Shown: one piece after another, positions 18,912-28,671 of the stretch
Layout: each line of letters starts with the position of its first letter
How positions within the stretch are numbered: the stretch's first letter is position 1
NCBI RefSeq assembly: GCF_012275575.1
Contig: NZ_NPIH01000238.1
Span: 17,611 to 81,610 of the forward strand
Direction of reading: 5' to 3'
From: Paraburkholderia sp. SG-MS1
Lineage (GTDB): Bacteria > Pseudomonadota > Gammaproteobacteria > Burkholderiales > Burkholderiaceae
DNA: 64,000 bases
The notes under the pieces: model-generated
Database searches by the model: none
Seen by the model: only the letters and a program-made list of their open reading frames with translations
Told to the model about the DNA's origin: nothing
Made by a program: the position numbers and the translations under genes

Positions 18912-19832
18912 TTAGCGGAGTTTCGCGCCGGGCCAGCGGCCCTCCTTCACCAGCGTACGCGCGACGTCCGCGAGCACGACGCGCGCCGCCAGCGCAGCCG
19001 GGGACAATTCGTCGTCGGACACGCTGACCAGCAGGTTCGCCCGGACCGCGTCGGTGTCCGCGATACGGCTGCTTGCAAGCATCGCGTTCTCCGATCGCGC
19101 GAGCGCCGCGCCGGGCTGGATGGTCGCACCCAAGCCGCCGCGCACCGCGTCCATCAGGATGGCGAGACCGTCCGCCTCGGCGGCGAGATGCGGCTCGTAC
19201 TTCGCGCGTTTGAACGCGGAGGTCAGCAAGGCTCGCAAACCGTGCGAGCCGCTTGGCAGGATCAGCGGCAGATCGCCGAGCTTCGACAAACGCACTTCGC
19301 GTTGCGTCGGCATGCCGGCCAGATCACGCGCACCGATCACGAAGAGCCGCTCGTCGAGCAGCGGCATGACGCTCCAGCGTTGGGTGGGCGCTTCCTGAAA
19401 CAGGATGGCGAGGTCGATGGTCCGCGCGCCGAGCATCGATGCGAGATAGCCAGACAGGCTTTCGACCATGCGCAACCGGATGTCCGGATAGCGTTCGCGC
19501 ATCGCGCGCATAAAGGGCAGACCGAGCACGCCGGTGGTGCTGGGCGCGAGCCCGACGCTGACGTGTCCCGAGAGCCGCGCCTCGCGCGCGGCGAGCGCCG
19601 CGTCGTCGATATGGCGTAATGCCAACTGAGCCTGCCGCCAGAACGCGAGCCCGGCATCAGTCGGCACGACGCCGCTCGAGGTTCGCTGCAACAGCCGGGT
19701 CGATAGCTCGCTTTCGAGCCGCGCGATCTGCTGGCTCAGCGCCGAGGTCACGACGCCCAGTTCGAGCGCCGCCTTGCCCATGCTGCCGTGTTCGATCACG
19801 CTGATGAAGTAACGCAGCTGCCGCAGTTCCAT
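18912..19832 (-). CDS. LysR-family regulator, probable TcuR
   Basis: A 306-residue LysR-type regulator. The N-terminal helix-turn-helix is MELRQLRYFISVIEHGSMGKAALELGVVTSALSQQIARLE; the periplasmic-binding-like effector domain follows from about residue 90 (GHVSVGLAPSTTGVLGLPF). The ATG at 19832 is the usual LysR start; an ATG at 19853 is possible. It lies upstream of tcuA in the same direction, so it probably activates the tcu genes in response to a tricarboxylate, as TcuR does, though the family more often sits divergently. A T-rich or other terminator is not evident between it and tcuA. Confidence 0.82.
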   Translation of the reverse strand: MELRQLRYFISVIEHGSMGKAALELGVVTSALSQQIARLESELSTRLLQRTSSGVVPTDAGLAFWRQAQLALRHIDDAALAAREARLSGHVSVGLAPSTTGVLGLPFMRAMRERYPDIRLRMVESLSGYLASMLGARTIDLAILFQEAPTQRWSVMPLLDERLFVIGARDLAGMPTQREVRLSKLGDLPLILPSGSHGLRALLTSAFKRAKYEPHLAAEADGLAILMDAVRGGLGATIQPGAALARSENAMLASSRIADTDAVRANLLVSVSDDELSPAALAARVVLADVARTLVKEGRWPGAKLR

Positions 19833-19888
19833 CGGAGTTTCCCGCGAGGCCATGCACCCGCGGCCGCGCCGCACGTGCGAAAAAACGT

Positions 19889-20611
19889 TTAGTCCGGCAA
19901 CTCGGCCGCGCCCATGCGCCGCGCGATCACGCGGGCGCGCTGGGTCAGATAGGCGGAGCTGCGGTGTTCATCGAAGTATTTGGGCCGCGGCAGCATCACG
20001 GCGAGGCGCGCGGACTGCGCCGCGCTCAGCTTGGCCGCCGAGGTCTTGTAGTAATACTGGGCCGCCGCTTCGGCGCCGTACACCCCATTGCCCCACTCGA
20101 CGGAGTTCAGATAGATCTCGAAGATCCGTTCCTTGTCCATCAAGGTTTCGAGCATCCAGGTAATGATCAGCTCCTGGCCTTTGCGGATATAGCTCTTCTC
20201 ACGGGACAGAAACAGATTGCGCGCGAGCTGCTGGGTGATCGTCGAACCGCCGCGCACGATTTTGCCGCGCGCCTTGTTGCGCTCCCACGCCTGCAGGATC
20301 GCGTCGGTCTCATAGCCTTTGTTGTTGACGAAGTTCGCGTCTTCGGAGGCGATGATCGCACGCTTCAGATTGCGCGAGATCTGGTCGTACGGCACCCACG
20401 TATGCTGCAACGAGAGGTCCGGCCGATCCTGCGACAGGCGCCACGCATCCGAGCGCATGAACGCGGTCGAGCGCGGGTTCACATAATTCCAGACCGCGAT
20501 CTGCGTGAAGTAGAACGCCTGCGTCGCGAGCCAGGCGATCACCAGCACGGCGCCCAGATAGATCACCCATCGCACCGGACTGGGCCGGCTTGCGCGCCGC
20601 GTTGCTGTCAT
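19889..20611 (-). CDS. mtgA: Monofunctional biosynthetic peptidoglycan transglycosylase
   Basis: MtgA polymerises lipid II into glycan strands. The 240-residue protein has one N-terminal membrane anchor ([21 protein letters not shown]) and a glycosyltransferase 51 domain with the catalytic block [45 protein letters not shown] and [25 protein letters not shown]. No transpeptidase domain follows. It lies 48 bases after aroE, an order common in Burkholderiales. Confidence 0.95.
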   Translation of the reverse strand: MTATRRASRPSPVRWVIYLGAVLVIAWLATQAFYFTQIAVWNYVNPRSTAFMRSDAWRLSQDRPDLSLQHTWVPYDQISRNLKRAIIASEDANFVNNKGYETDAILQAWERNKARGKIVRGGSTITQQLARNLFLSREKSYIRKGQELIITWMLETLMDKERIFEIYLNSVEWGNGVYGAEAAAQYYYKTSAAKLSAAQSARLAVMLPRPKYFDEHRSSAYLTQRARVIARRMGAAELPD

Positions 20612-20659
20612 GTGCGTTCCAGTTCTCGAATGGACGGTACCGTCAGGCGATGCGCGGGT

Positions 20660-21523
20660 CTAGGCGTGCGACGGCGCCGTCAGCAGCGCACGCAACTCGG
20701 CCAGCACCGGCGCGCCGTCGGGCCGCACGCCGCGCCACACGTGAAACGATTCGGCGGCCTGTTCGACCAGCATGCCGAGACCGTCGGCGCCGCGTGCGCC
20801 CAGCTTGTGCGCGTGCTCCAGGAAGACCGTCGGGTGCGCGCCGTACATCATGTCGTACGCGAGCGTGCCGTTGCCGAACGCGCGGTCGTCGCAGTCGGGC
20901 AACGACGCGTCGAGACTGCCCGCCGTCGCGTTGACGATCACGTCGTACTGGCCCGCTTCGATCGCGCGCGCGCTGCCGCCGGTCAGCCGGCACGCGGCAT
21001 CGTGCGCGGCCTGCGCGAACTGATCGACGAGCGCTTCGGCCTTCGCCGCGGTGCGATTGACGATGGTCAGCGTATGCGGCATGCGCTCCAGCATCGGCAG
21101 CACGACGCCGCGCGCGGCGCCACCCGCGCCGAGCAACAGAATGCGCGCGCCCTTCAGCGACACGCCGAGATTCACCTCGATGTCGCGCACGAGACCGACG
21201 CCGTCGGTGTTGTCGCCGTAGATGCCGTTCGAGTCGAAGCGCAACGTGTTCACTGCACCCGCCGCCGCCGCGCGCGGCGACAATGTCGTGGCGAACGCAT
21301 GTGCGTCGAGCTTGAACGGCACGGTCACGTTCAGGCCGCGTCCGCCCGCGTCGATGAAGGCGCGCACGTGCGGCACGAATGCGTCGACCGGCGCGAGCAG
21401 CGCGCCGTATTCGACCGGCTCGCCGGTTTGCCCGGCGAAACGGCCGTGAATAAACGGCGACTTGCTATGGCCGACCGGATTGCCGATGACCGCATAGCGC
21501 TCACGTGTCTGATTGGCGCTCAT
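20660..21523 (-). CDS. aroE: Shikimate dehydrogenase
   Basis: AroE reduces 3-dehydroshikimate with NADPH in aromatic amino acid synthesis. The 287-residue protein has the substrate block VIGNPVGHSKSPFIH, NVTVPFK with catalytic lysine, the NADP loop LLGAGGAARGVVLPML, IVNRTAAKAEALV and NATAGSL; near the end DGLGMLVEQAAESFHVWRG. Its start overlaps the stop of the RNase gene by 4 bases (ATGA). Confidence 0.96.
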   Translation of the reverse strand: MSANQTRERYAVIGNPVGHSKSPFIHGRFAGQTGEPVEYGALLAPVDAFVPHVRAFIDAGGRGLNVTVPFKLDAHAFATTLSPRAAAAGAVNTLRFDSNGIYGDNTDGVGLVRDIEVNLGVSLKGARILLLGAGGAARGVVLPMLERMPHTLTIVNRTAAKAEALVDQFAQAAHDAACRLTGGSARAIEAGQYDVIVNATAGSLDASLPDCDDRAFGNGTLAYDMMYGAHPTVFLEHAHKLGARGADGLGMLVEQAAESFHVWRGVRPDGAPVLAELRALLTAPSHA

Positions 21524-23640
21524 CGTCCCGGCTCCGCGATGTGCTGATCGGCGGCTGCGCCGCTTGCGCTGTCGTCGTCGTTGTTGTCGGTGCCGGCATC
21601 GGCCGCTGCGCCGTCGCCGTCCAGTTCGGCTTCGGCCTGCGCCTCGGCTTCGCCTTCGGCGCTGTCGTCTGCCGCGTCGATGATTTCGTCATCGCCTTCT
21701 TCCGCTTCTTCCGCTTCGGCGCCGCTCGTCACGGTCGGCGCGTCGAGCACGTGCAACAGACGCACGGACGCTTCGACGGTCAACTCGTCGATCGACATCA
21801 CTTCCATCTGCAAGCGCGTGCCGCGCGCGTGCACGCCGAGGCCCGGCACATGCAGCAGCAACGGAATCTCTTCGAGACGCACCAGATCGCCCTTCACCAC
21901 CGACGCCACCACCTGCTTGCGGTTCTCCTGCTTCAGCCAGCGCAGGCACCAGAAGTACTCCATGCGGCGCTGATGATCCGCATACGCGGTGTAGGTGTCG
22001 TCGAAGCCTTGCACGACGGCGAACAGATCGGCGTCCTTCGGCTTGAACGGCGCGGCGAGTTTCGCGGTCACGCCATGCTGCACGCAGGCGATCAGTTGCC
22101 ACTGGTTCACCAGGTCGACGTAACGGCGCAGCGGCGACGTGCTCCACGCGTATTGCGTGACGCCGAGGCCTTCGTGCGGCGCGGCGTTGGTCTGCATGCG
22201 CGTGCGCTTCGGACCGCTCGGCGCGCCGAACGCGCGCTGCGTGCGGTAAATGCCCGGTACGCCGTGGTCGTGCAGGAACGCGCCCCACGACGAGTTCGCG
22301 AGAATCGCCAGTTCGGCGACGATCGTGTCGAGGGGCGAACCGCGCCGGCGCGGCGTGATCGTGATGTGCTCGCCTTCCACGTAGAAGTTGAAGTCCGTAT
22401 TGCGCTGCACTTCGCGGCGCAGACCGTAGCCGGCGCGCGCGGTCTGGCGCTTTTCGAAGAGCGCCTGCGCAAACGGCCACAGCACGGCGATGTCTTCCTT
22501 GTGCGGATAGTCGCCGGCGCCGGCGGCGAGCGCCTCTTCGGTGACAAGTTCGTCGAGCGTGTTGTGGCGCAGGTTGTTCTTCACGAACACGCGCTCTGCA
22601 CGCGTTTCGCTCGCGACGATCTCCTGGGTTTCGCGATTGACGATCACATACAACGACAGCGCCGGCCGCAAGCCACCTTCAGCCAGCGTGAATGCTTCGA
22701 CGACGCTGTCGGGCAACATCGTGATCTTGTCCCCCGGCATGTACACGGTCGACAAACGCGTGCGCGCTATCGCGTCGACTTCGTCGCCCCGCTGGATGCC
22801 GAGCGCCGGCGCGGCGATGTGCACGCCGATCCGCACGCGGCCGTCGGCCAGGTGCTCGACGGAGAACGCGTCGTCGATTTCGGTGGTGGTGATGTCGTCG
22901 ATCGAGAACGCCTCGACGTTCGCTTCCGGCAAATCGTCCGGCAAGCTGCCGATGCTGACGGGCGGGAAGCCCGTGCCGTGCGGGAAGAACTCGGAGAGGA
23001 ATTTCGCCTCGTGCAGCGCGCGCGCCGACGGGATCGCGCCGCATTCGAGCATCAGGCGCGCTTGCGAAATGCCACGCGCGGCGGCCGCGCCTTCGAGCGC
23101 CTTGTATTCGATCGTGTTCTTGTCCGGCTTGGTCAGCAACGCGAGCGCGGTCTTGCCGGTGAAGGCTTCCGGCAGACGGCCGGCCTTCAGTTCTTCCTCG
23201 TAGCCCTGCTGCACCAGCGCCTGCTGACGCTTGCGTTCGAGGCCGGCCAGCGCCATCTTCAGTTGTTCCTGCGGCGCGCGTTGATACATGCCCCGGCCCT
23301 TGCGGCGGAAGTACACCGGCGCGCCGTGCATGCGCAGCACCAGCGCCGCGCGCTCGATCGAACCGAAGCTTTCGCCGAAGTACTCGGCGCCCAGCGTGGC
23401 AAACGGGAATTCGTCGTCCGGCGCGCATTCCCACAAGAAGTCCAGGTCGATGTCCTGCGCGGCGGCGTCGGCCTGCTGCATTAGCTCGGCCGCGCTCGGC
23501 TTGTCGAATTCGATCAGCACGTCTTTGGCGCGCACCTTCGCGCGCCGGCCGCCCGGCAACTCGACCTGAAACGCGTCACCCTGGCGCGACAACACGCTGC
23601 CTGCCTTGAAACTGCCCGATTCCTCGAAGAAAACGTTCAC
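21520..23640 (-). CDS. RNase II/R (VacB) family exoribonuclease
   Basis: A 3'-5' hydrolytic exoribonuclease of 706 residues. The RNB domain is clear: FSIDDITTTEIDDAFSVEHL with its metal-binding aspartates, RIGVHIAAPAL, RLSTVYMPGDKITMLP, and later ELAILANSSWGAFLHDHGVPGIYR and WSTSPLRRYVDLVNQWQL. The N-terminal part (MNVFFEESGSFKAGSVLS) is a small beta-barrel-like region, and a C-terminal S1-like segment is followed by a 70-residue very acidic Glu/Asp/Ala tail that lacks the basic tail of RNase R. It is shorter than RNase R and is a separate Burkholderiales paralogue. Confidence 0.9.
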   Translation of the reverse strand: MNVFFEESGSFKAGSVLSRQGDAFQVELPGGRRAKVRAKDVLIEFDKPSAAELMQQADAAAQDIDLDFLWECAPDDEFPFATLGAEYFGESFGSIERAALVLRMHGAPVYFRRKGRGMYQRAPQEQLKMALAGLERKRQQALVQQGYEEELKAGRLPEAFTGKTALALLTKPDKNTIEYKALEGAAAARGISQARLMLECGAIPSARALHEAKFLSEFFPHGTGFPPVSIGSLPDDLPEANVEAFSIDDITTTEIDDAFSVEHLADGRVRIGVHIAAPALGIQRGDEVDAIARTRLSTVYMPGDKITMLPDSVVEAFTLAEGGLRPALSLYVIVNRETQEIVASETRAERVFVKNNLRHNTLDELVTEEALAAGAGDYPHKEDIAVLWPFAQALFEKRQTARAGYGLRREVQRNTDFNFYVEGEHITITPRRRGSPLDTIVAELAILANSSWGAFLHDHGVPGIYRTQRAFGAPSGPKRTRMQTNAAPHEGLGVTQYAWSTSPLRRYVDLVNQWQLIACVQHGVTAKLAAPFKPKDADLFAVVQGFDDTYTAYADHQRRMEYFWCLRWLKQENRKQVVASVVKGDLVRLEEIPLLLHVPGLGVHARGTRLQMEVMSIDELTVEASVRLLHVLDAPTVTSGAEAEEAEEGDDEIIDAADDSAEGEAEAQAEAELDGDGAAADAGTDNNDDDSASGAAADQHIAEPGR

Positions 23641-23947
23641 TCAATACTCTCGTTCTGACTTGCATCTGCCGGCGCGCCCGATTTCGTTCAGCGATCGGTC
23701 ACTGCGTGCGCGGCACGGCAACGTGTTCGTGGTAGTGGATCCGCGGCGCCTTACGTACGGATACGCGCGCCGGCGGCTTGAATCTGATTCCAGTCTGGTG
23801 ACAGGCAGCGGCTTCACTGCGGGTCGGATGCATCGGTGACCGGCGGCGGCTTCGCCGCCAGGCCGTACGCCTGAGCCTCTACTCAGGACGTCGCTTCGGA
23901 CCGCCGCGTCGGCACGCAACATCAGGACGCGTCGGATCGCTATTACT
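23641..23947. other. Gene-free stretch between yqiA and the RNase gene
   Basis: About 307 bases with no supported gene. The only structure seen is a short GC hairpin, GGCGGC-GAA-GCCGCC, in the region around 23850, without a T run. It should hold the promoter of the RNase-aroE-mtgA group on the minus strand, which I could not pick out with confidence. Confidence 0.4.
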
Positions 23948-24550
23948 TCATGCCGCTTCGCGCGGCGCCGGCGGCTCGACGTCTTCGGCGTCGCAAAAGG
24001 CCAGCACGTCGTCGACGTATTGCGCGAACTCGCTGATCGCGTGGTCGCTTCCTTCGATCAGCGTAGTGCGTGCGCCGCGATAGTGCGCAAGCATTTCGCG
24101 ATAGTCGAGCACTTCGTCGCCGGTGGCGGCCACCAGATAATAGCGTTCGGGCCGCGTGATCGACGCGACGCCGAGCGCGCGCAGCTCATCCAGATGATGC
24201 GGTTCGACGACGATGCTGCCGCCGCCATGCCACAACGGCTGCTCGCCGAGATACGCGCTCAGGTCGCGCTGCGGCACGACCGCCGGGTTCAGCAGCACGG
24301 CCGGCCAACCGTGCTTCTCCGCCAGATGCGTGGCGAAATAGCCGCCGAGCGAACTGCCGATCACCGTCACATTTTTCGGTTTTGCGGCATCCACCAACGA
24401 TTCGGCGAGTGCCACCGTGTCGAACGGTGAAACGGGCAGCATCGGGCAGCACCACTCGTCGGCGCGGCCCAGCTCGGCCAGACGCGCCGCCAGCACGCGC
24501 GCCTTGAACGAATTGGGCGACGAGCGGAACCCGTGCAGATAGAGAATCAC
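23948..24550 (-). CDS. YqiA/YcfP family alpha/beta-fold esterase
   Basis: A 200-residue alpha/beta hydrolase. It starts VILYLHGFRSSPNSFKA, with the HGF oxyanion block, and has the nucleophile elbow VIGSSLGGYFATHLAE; AATGDEVLDYREM and EGSDHAISEF hold the likely acid and histidine. The substrate in the cell is not known. The GTG start at 24550 overlaps the TGA of mpl (GTGA), which decides the start against a much longer frame that only shadows mpl. Confidence 0.87.
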   Translation of the reverse strand: MILYLHGFRSSPNSFKARVLAARLAELGRADEWCCPMLPVSPFDTVALAESLVDAAKPKNVTVIGSSLGGYFATHLAEKHGWPAVLLNPAVVPQRDLSAYLGEQPLWHGGGSIVVEPHHLDELRALGVASITRPERYYLVAATGDEVLDYREMLAHYRGARTTLIEGSDHAISEFAQYVDDVLAFCDAEDVEPPAPREAA

Positions 24551-25941
24551 GAGCTGCCTCGCGCAGAAAGGGCGTCGAGCAGCTTCTGATGCACGCCGCC
24601 GAAGCCGCCGTTGCTCATCACCAGAATCTGGTCGCCTGGGCGCGCGGCGTGGACCACCGCTTTGACCAGGGCGTCCAGATTGTCGAAGGCCTGCGCCTTG
24701 CCGCCGAGCGGCGCGAGCGCCTCGCCGAGATTCCAGCCGAGTGCGTCGCGGCCGTTCGGCGCGCCGTAGCCGAACACGAGGTCGGCGTCGGCGAGGCTGA
24801 CGGGCAGTTGCGCTTTCATCACGCCCAGCTTCATCGTGTTGGAGCGCGGCTCGAGCACGGCAAGAATCCGCGTGTTGTCGCGGCCGACGCGCGCGCGCAG
24901 CCCGGCCACGGTCGTGTCGATCGCGGTGGGATGATGCGCGAAGTCGTCGTACACGGTTACGCCGTCGACGCTGCCGCGCACTTCCATGCGGCGCTTCACG
25001 TTGCGAAAGCTCGCCAGCGACTTCGCGGCCTGGGCCGGCGGCACACCGACGTGGCGCGCAGCGGCGATCGCCGCCAGCGCGTTCATACGGTTGTGCTCGC
25101 CCTGCACCTGCCACTCGACCACGCCGACGCGCTCGCTGTTGTGATACACGGCGAAGCGTTCGTCGACCGGCACGCCGTCTTCGGCGGGCAGGGTTTCCCA
25201 GCCGCCCTGCACGCCGAAGCGCTCGACGTCGCTCCAGCAGCCGCGCGTCAGCACGCGTTCGAGCGCGTCTTCACGGCCATTCGTCACCACCCGGCCGATG
25301 CCCGGCACCGTGCGGATCAGATGATGGAACTGCGTTTCGATCGCGGCGAGATCCGGGAAGATGTCGGCATGATCGAATTCGAGGTTGTTCAGCACCGCCG
25401 TCCTGGGCCGGTAGTGGACGAATTTCGAGCGCTTGTCGAAGAACGCGGTGTCATATTCGTCGGCTTCGATGACGAAGAAGCTCGAATCCGTGAGCCGCGC
25501 CGACACGCCGAAGTTCAACGGCACGCCGCCGATCAGGAAACCCGGGTTGAGTCCGGCGTCTTCGAGCAGCCAGGTCAGCATCGAGCTGGTGGTGGTCTTG
25601 CCGTGCGTGCCGGCCACCGCCAGCACCCACTTACCGTTCAGCACGTGCTCCCCGAGCCACTGCGGGCCGGAGACGTACGGCAGGCCGCGGTCAAGAATCG
25701 CTTCCATCAGCGGGTTGCCACGCGAAACCACATTGCCGATCACGAACAGGTCCGCGTTCAGGCCGTTCAACTGGTCCGCATCGTAACCCTCCGTCAGACC
25801 GATGCCTTGCGCCTCGAGCTGCGTGCTCATCGGCGGATAGACCCCGGCGTCGCAACCGGTCACGGTGTGGCCCGCGCCGCGCGCGAGCACCGCGAGACCG
25901 CCCATGAATGTGCCGCAGATGCCGAGGATGTGAATGTGCAT
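24547..25941 (-). CDS. mpl: UDP-N-acetylmuramate:L-alanyl-gamma-D-glutamyl-meso-diaminopimelate ligase
   Basis: Mpl reattaches recovered murein tripeptide to UDP-MurNAc, saving cell-wall material. The 464-residue ligase starts MHIHILGICGTFMGGLAVLARGAGH, has the P-loop VAGTHGKTTTSSMLTWLLEDAG, LEFDHADIFPDL, GEHNRMNALAAIAAARHVG and the C-terminal VYDDFAHHPTAIDTTVAGLR, all typical of the Mur ligase family. The start ATG at 25941 was preferred over an upstream Met that precedes the conserved N terminus by 25 residues. It overlaps yqiA by 4 bases. Confidence 0.95.
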   Translation of the reverse strand: MHIHILGICGTFMGGLAVLARGAGHTVTGCDAGVYPPMSTQLEAQGIGLTEGYDADQLNGLNADLFVIGNVVSRGNPLMEAILDRGLPYVSGPQWLGEHVLNGKWVLAVAGTHGKTTTSSMLTWLLEDAGLNPGFLIGGVPLNFGVSARLTDSSFFVIEADEYDTAFFDKRSKFVHYRPRTAVLNNLEFDHADIFPDLAAIETQFHHLIRTVPGIGRVVTNGREDALERVLTRGCWSDVERFGVQGGWETLPAEDGVPVDERFAVYHNSERVGVVEWQVQGEHNRMNALAAIAAARHVGVPPAQAAKSLASFRNVKRRMEVRGSVDGVTVYDDFAHHPTAIDTTVAGLRARVGRDNTRILAVLEPRSNTMKLGVMKAQLPVSLADADLVFGYGAPNGRDALGWNLGEALAPLGGKAQAFDNLDALVKAVVHAARPGDQILVMSNGGFGGVHQKLLDALSARGSS

Positions 25942-26145
25942 AAGCCTGTCGTGCCGCGCGGGCGTTTTTTGCGAGGGATGGGAGTGCTGCAAAGCGGCCG
26001 GAACGACCGTCTGCAAAGGACGCTATTGTAACCGACAGCCTCCGCGCCCCCGCGTGCCCAATCACGCTCGCCCGCGCCGCCTCGCCCGCCGTGCGGCGCG
26101 GCCCGCCCAAAAAGGCCTGTCGGCAATCTCTAGTATGATTGACGG

Positions 26146-26799
26146 ATGGTCCGCAAATCACATTTCGATCCGCAGCGCGTGCGCGAGGAAATCGCCATCG
26201 CGGCTGCACGCATGATCGCCGAGGACGGTCTGGACTACGCCACGGCCAAGCGCAAAGCCGCGCGGCAAGTCGTCGGCGAGACTCGTGTTGCCGGCGAATG
26301 GCTGCCGGATAACGACCAGATCGAAGAAGAAATCCGCGAATATCAGTCGCTTTTTCAGGGCGATAGCCAGCCCGCGCTGCTGCGGCGGCTGCGCTGTATC
26401 GCGCTGGACTGGATGGAGCGCCTCGCACCGTTCAATCCCTATCTGACCGGCGCGGTGCTGGGCGGCACGGCGGGCGAACATTCGGACGTGCATCTGCAGG
26501 CGTTCTGCGACAACCCGAAGGAAGTTGCGATCTACTTTCTGAACGCCAACATTCAATACGACGTGTCGGAAACGCGGCACTTTGCAGGCCGCGGCTATGT
26601 CGAGACGCTGAGCTTCCTGTGGCGCCCGGCGAACGAAGGGCGCGACGCGGAACCGGTCGGCATTCACGTCGCGCTCTACGAAACGGACGACCTGCGCGGC
26701 GCCGTCAAGGCCGATGCGCGCGGCCGCACGGCGCGGGCCAATCTGCAGGCGGTCCAGGCGCTGCTCGACAACAGCGAAGCCACCCCTTCCACCAATTAG
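26146..26799 (+). CDS. Conserved protein with a nucleotidyltransferase-like region
   Basis: A 217-residue cytosolic protein I recognise only as a beta-proteobacterial conserved hypothetical. The N-terminal part is helical and charged (FDPQRVREEIAIAAARMIAEDG). The central block YLTGAVLGGTAGEHSDVHLQAF resembles the G-G/S...D-x-x strand of small nucleotidyltransferases, but the usual second acidic pair is not obvious, so activity is doubtful. It is divergent from mpl (204-base gap) and is followed after 11 bases by the TlpA thioredoxin gene. Confidence 0.7.
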   Translation: MVRKSHFDPQRVREEIAIAAARMIAEDGLDYATAKRKAARQVVGETRVAGEWLPDNDQIEEEIREYQSLFQGDSQPALLRRLRCIALDWMERLAPFNPYLTGAVLGGTAGEHSDVHLQAFCDNPKEVAIYFLNANIQYDVSETRHFAGRGYVETLSFLWRPANEGRDAEPVGIHVALYETDDLRGAVKADARGRTARANLQAVQALLDNSEATPSTN

Positions 26800-26810
26800 A
26801 CAGACCAAGT

Positions 26811-27359
26811 ATGAAGACGAGACGGATTCTGGCGGGCGCACTGGTCGCCATCGTTGCCGCGGGCGGCGGCGTGCTGGCCAATCACTGGCTCAGCGACGGC
26901 GCCGAGGTCGCCCACGCGGCGCAGGCCGGCTCGCCGCATAGCGCGGTCGACCAGTTGTGGGCCGCGGCGGTTACTAGCGTCGACGGGAAGCCGCAGTCGC
27001 TAAGTGTGCACAAAGGGCATCCAATCGTCGTCAACTTCTGGGCGTCATGGTGCGGCCCGTGTGTCGAGGAAATGCCGGCGCTCTCGCAACTCCAGCACGA
27101 ATATGCGAAGAAAGGGATCCAGTTTGTCGGACTTGGCGTCGATTCGGAAAAAAACATCCAGGCGTTCTTGCAGAAGGTCAATGTGGCCTATCCGGTCTAC
27201 GTAACCGGCTTCGGCGGCGCCGACCTCGCCCGCGCGTTCGGCAACAACGCGGGTGGGCTGCCGTTTACCGTCGTGATTGACGCCAAGGGCAACGTCCGCT
27301 CGACGAAATTAGGGCAGATCGACCCGAGCGCGCTCCGGCAGACGCTCGACGCACTTTAA
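26811..27359 (+). CDS. TlpA/ResA-like membrane-anchored thioredoxin
   Basis: A 182-residue periplasmic thiol-disulfide protein. An N-terminal uncleaved anchor or signal (ILAGALVAIVAAGGGVLA) precedes a thioredoxin domain with the redox motif NFWASWCGPCVEEMPALSQL and the cis-proline region GGLPFTVVIDAKG. Such proteins reduce cysteines for cytochrome c or other exported proteins. The ATG at 26811 follows the upstream gene by 11 bases; the longer open frame shadows that gene. It may be cotranscribed with it. Confidence 0.9.
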   Translation: MKTRRILAGALVAIVAAGGGVLANHWLSDGAEVAHAAQAGSPHSAVDQLWAAAVTSVDGKPQSLSVHKGHPIVVNFWASWCGPCVEEMPALSQLQHEYAKKGIQFVGLGVDSEKNIQAFLQKVNVAYPVYVTGFGGADLARAFGNNAGGLPFTVVIDAKGNVRSTKLGQIDPSALRQTLDAL

Positions 27360-27553
27360 ATTTCGCATTCTTTTGCTGACAAATTACGTGCAGAACGCGC
27401 AAGAATACGCGCAAATCGAGCGAATTTGAGAGAAGATGGACGCCCGGCGCGACTGCGGAGCGACGCGAGCGTCGCTCCGTACGTCTTGGAAACTAGACAA
27501 GTTTCTCTAATCAGCGCTAAAGTGCGCCCAATTCCACGGAAAAAGAAGCGACC

Positions 27554-28009
27554 ATGACGCGACTGCTGGTACTGCACGGACCAAACCTCAACCTTCTCGG
27601 CACCCGGGAACCCGAGGTGTACGGTCGCGTGACCTTGCCGCAGATCGATCAGGCGCTAGCGGACCGCGCTGCGGACGCAGGCGTCGAACTCGCGTCGTTC
27701 CAGAGCAATCACGAAGGCGCGCTGGTCGATCGCATCCAATCCGCGCGGACTGAAAACACCGATTTCATACTGATCAATCCCGCCGCGTACACGCACACCA
27801 GCGTGGCCATTCGGGACGCACTCGCGGGGGTCGGCATTCCGTTCGTCGAGATTCATCTGTCGAATGTGCATCGTCGCGAACCGTTCCGGCACCACTCATA
27901 TTTCTCCGACCAGGCAGAAGGCGTGATTTGCGGCCTCGGCTGGAAGGGATATCTGTACGCGCTCGAATTCGCGCTCGACCGGCTTTCCGCCGGCGCGTCG
28001 CGCGGCTGA
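27554..28009 (+). CDS. aroQ: 3-dehydroquinate dehydratase, type II
   Basis: AroQ converts 3-dehydroquinate to 3-dehydroshikimate. At 151 residues it has the type II motifs [20 protein letters not shown], with the catalytic tyrosine, [30 protein letters not shown], and [22 protein letters not shown]. The 194 bases upstream hold a perfect 9-bp hairpin at 27456-27479 without a T run. It precedes accB by 77 bases, a widespread order. Confidence 0.96.
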   Translation: MTRLLVLHGPNLNLLGTREPEVYGRVTLPQIDQALADRAADAGVELASFQSNHEGALVDRIQSARTENTDFILINPAAYTHTSVAIRDALAGVGIPFVEIHLSNVHRREPFRHHSYFSDQAEGVICGLGWKGYLYALEFALDRLSAGASRG

Positions 28010-28086
28010 ATCCAACACGACTAATTTGAGCCGGCCACTGCACAACTGCACACGCCGGCACTTTACGCATTGAAAGGGGCTTCCTG

Positions 28087-28554
28087 ATGGATCTACGTAA
28101 ACTGAAAACTCTGATCGACCTCGTCTCGGAGTCCGGCATCTCCGAACTCGAAGTGACCGAGGGCGAAGGCAAGGTGCGCATCGTCAAAAATGCGCCGCCA
28201 GTTTACGTGCAGCCGTCCGCCTCCTACGCGCCGCAATACGCGCAACAGCCGCCAGCCCCGGGCGCAGAAGCACCGGCCGGGGCAGCCGCTCCGGCAACGC
28301 CGGCGGTCGCCGCGCCGCAAGGCCACGTGGTGACCTCGCCGATGGTCGGCACGTTCTACCGCGCACCGTCGCCGGGCGCAGACCCGTTCGTCCAGGTGGG
28401 CGACACGGTCAAGGAAGGCCAGACGATCTGCATCATCGAAGCGATGAAGCTGCTCAACGAAATCGAGTCGGACAAGTCCGGCGTGGTGAAGGAAATCCTC
28501 GTCGAAAACGGCCAGGCGGTCGAGTACGGCCAACCGCTGTTCGTGGTCGGCTAA
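28087..28554 (+). CDS. accB: Biotin carboxyl carrier protein of acetyl-CoA carboxylase
   Basis: AccB carries the biotin that shuttles CO2 between AccC and the carboxyltransferase in fatty acid synthesis. The 155-residue protein has an N-terminal AccB segment ([23 protein letters not shown]), a Pro/Ala-rich linker at about 45-80, and a biotinyl domain ending in [18 protein letters not shown], where the lysine of EAMK is biotinylated, then [15 protein letters not shown]-containing ribosome site precedes it. accC follows after 117 bases. Confidence 0.97.
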   Translation: MDLRKLKTLIDLVSESGISELEVTEGEGKVRIVKNAPPVYVQPSASYAPQYAQQPPAPGAEAPAGAAAPATPAVAAPQGHVVTSPMVGTFYRAPSPGADPFVQVGDTVKEGQTICIIEAMKLLNEIESDKSGVVKEILVENGQAVEYGQPLFVVG

Positions 28555-28671
28555 CGCGGCACGCATTGTTCGCCGCCCGCGCGCCCGCTGTTCGAAAGGC
28601 GCGCGACCGATCCTCTGAGGCGGCCGGTGTTGCAACCAACCCGGCGCCCATTGATGAGTCGAAAACCCGCT

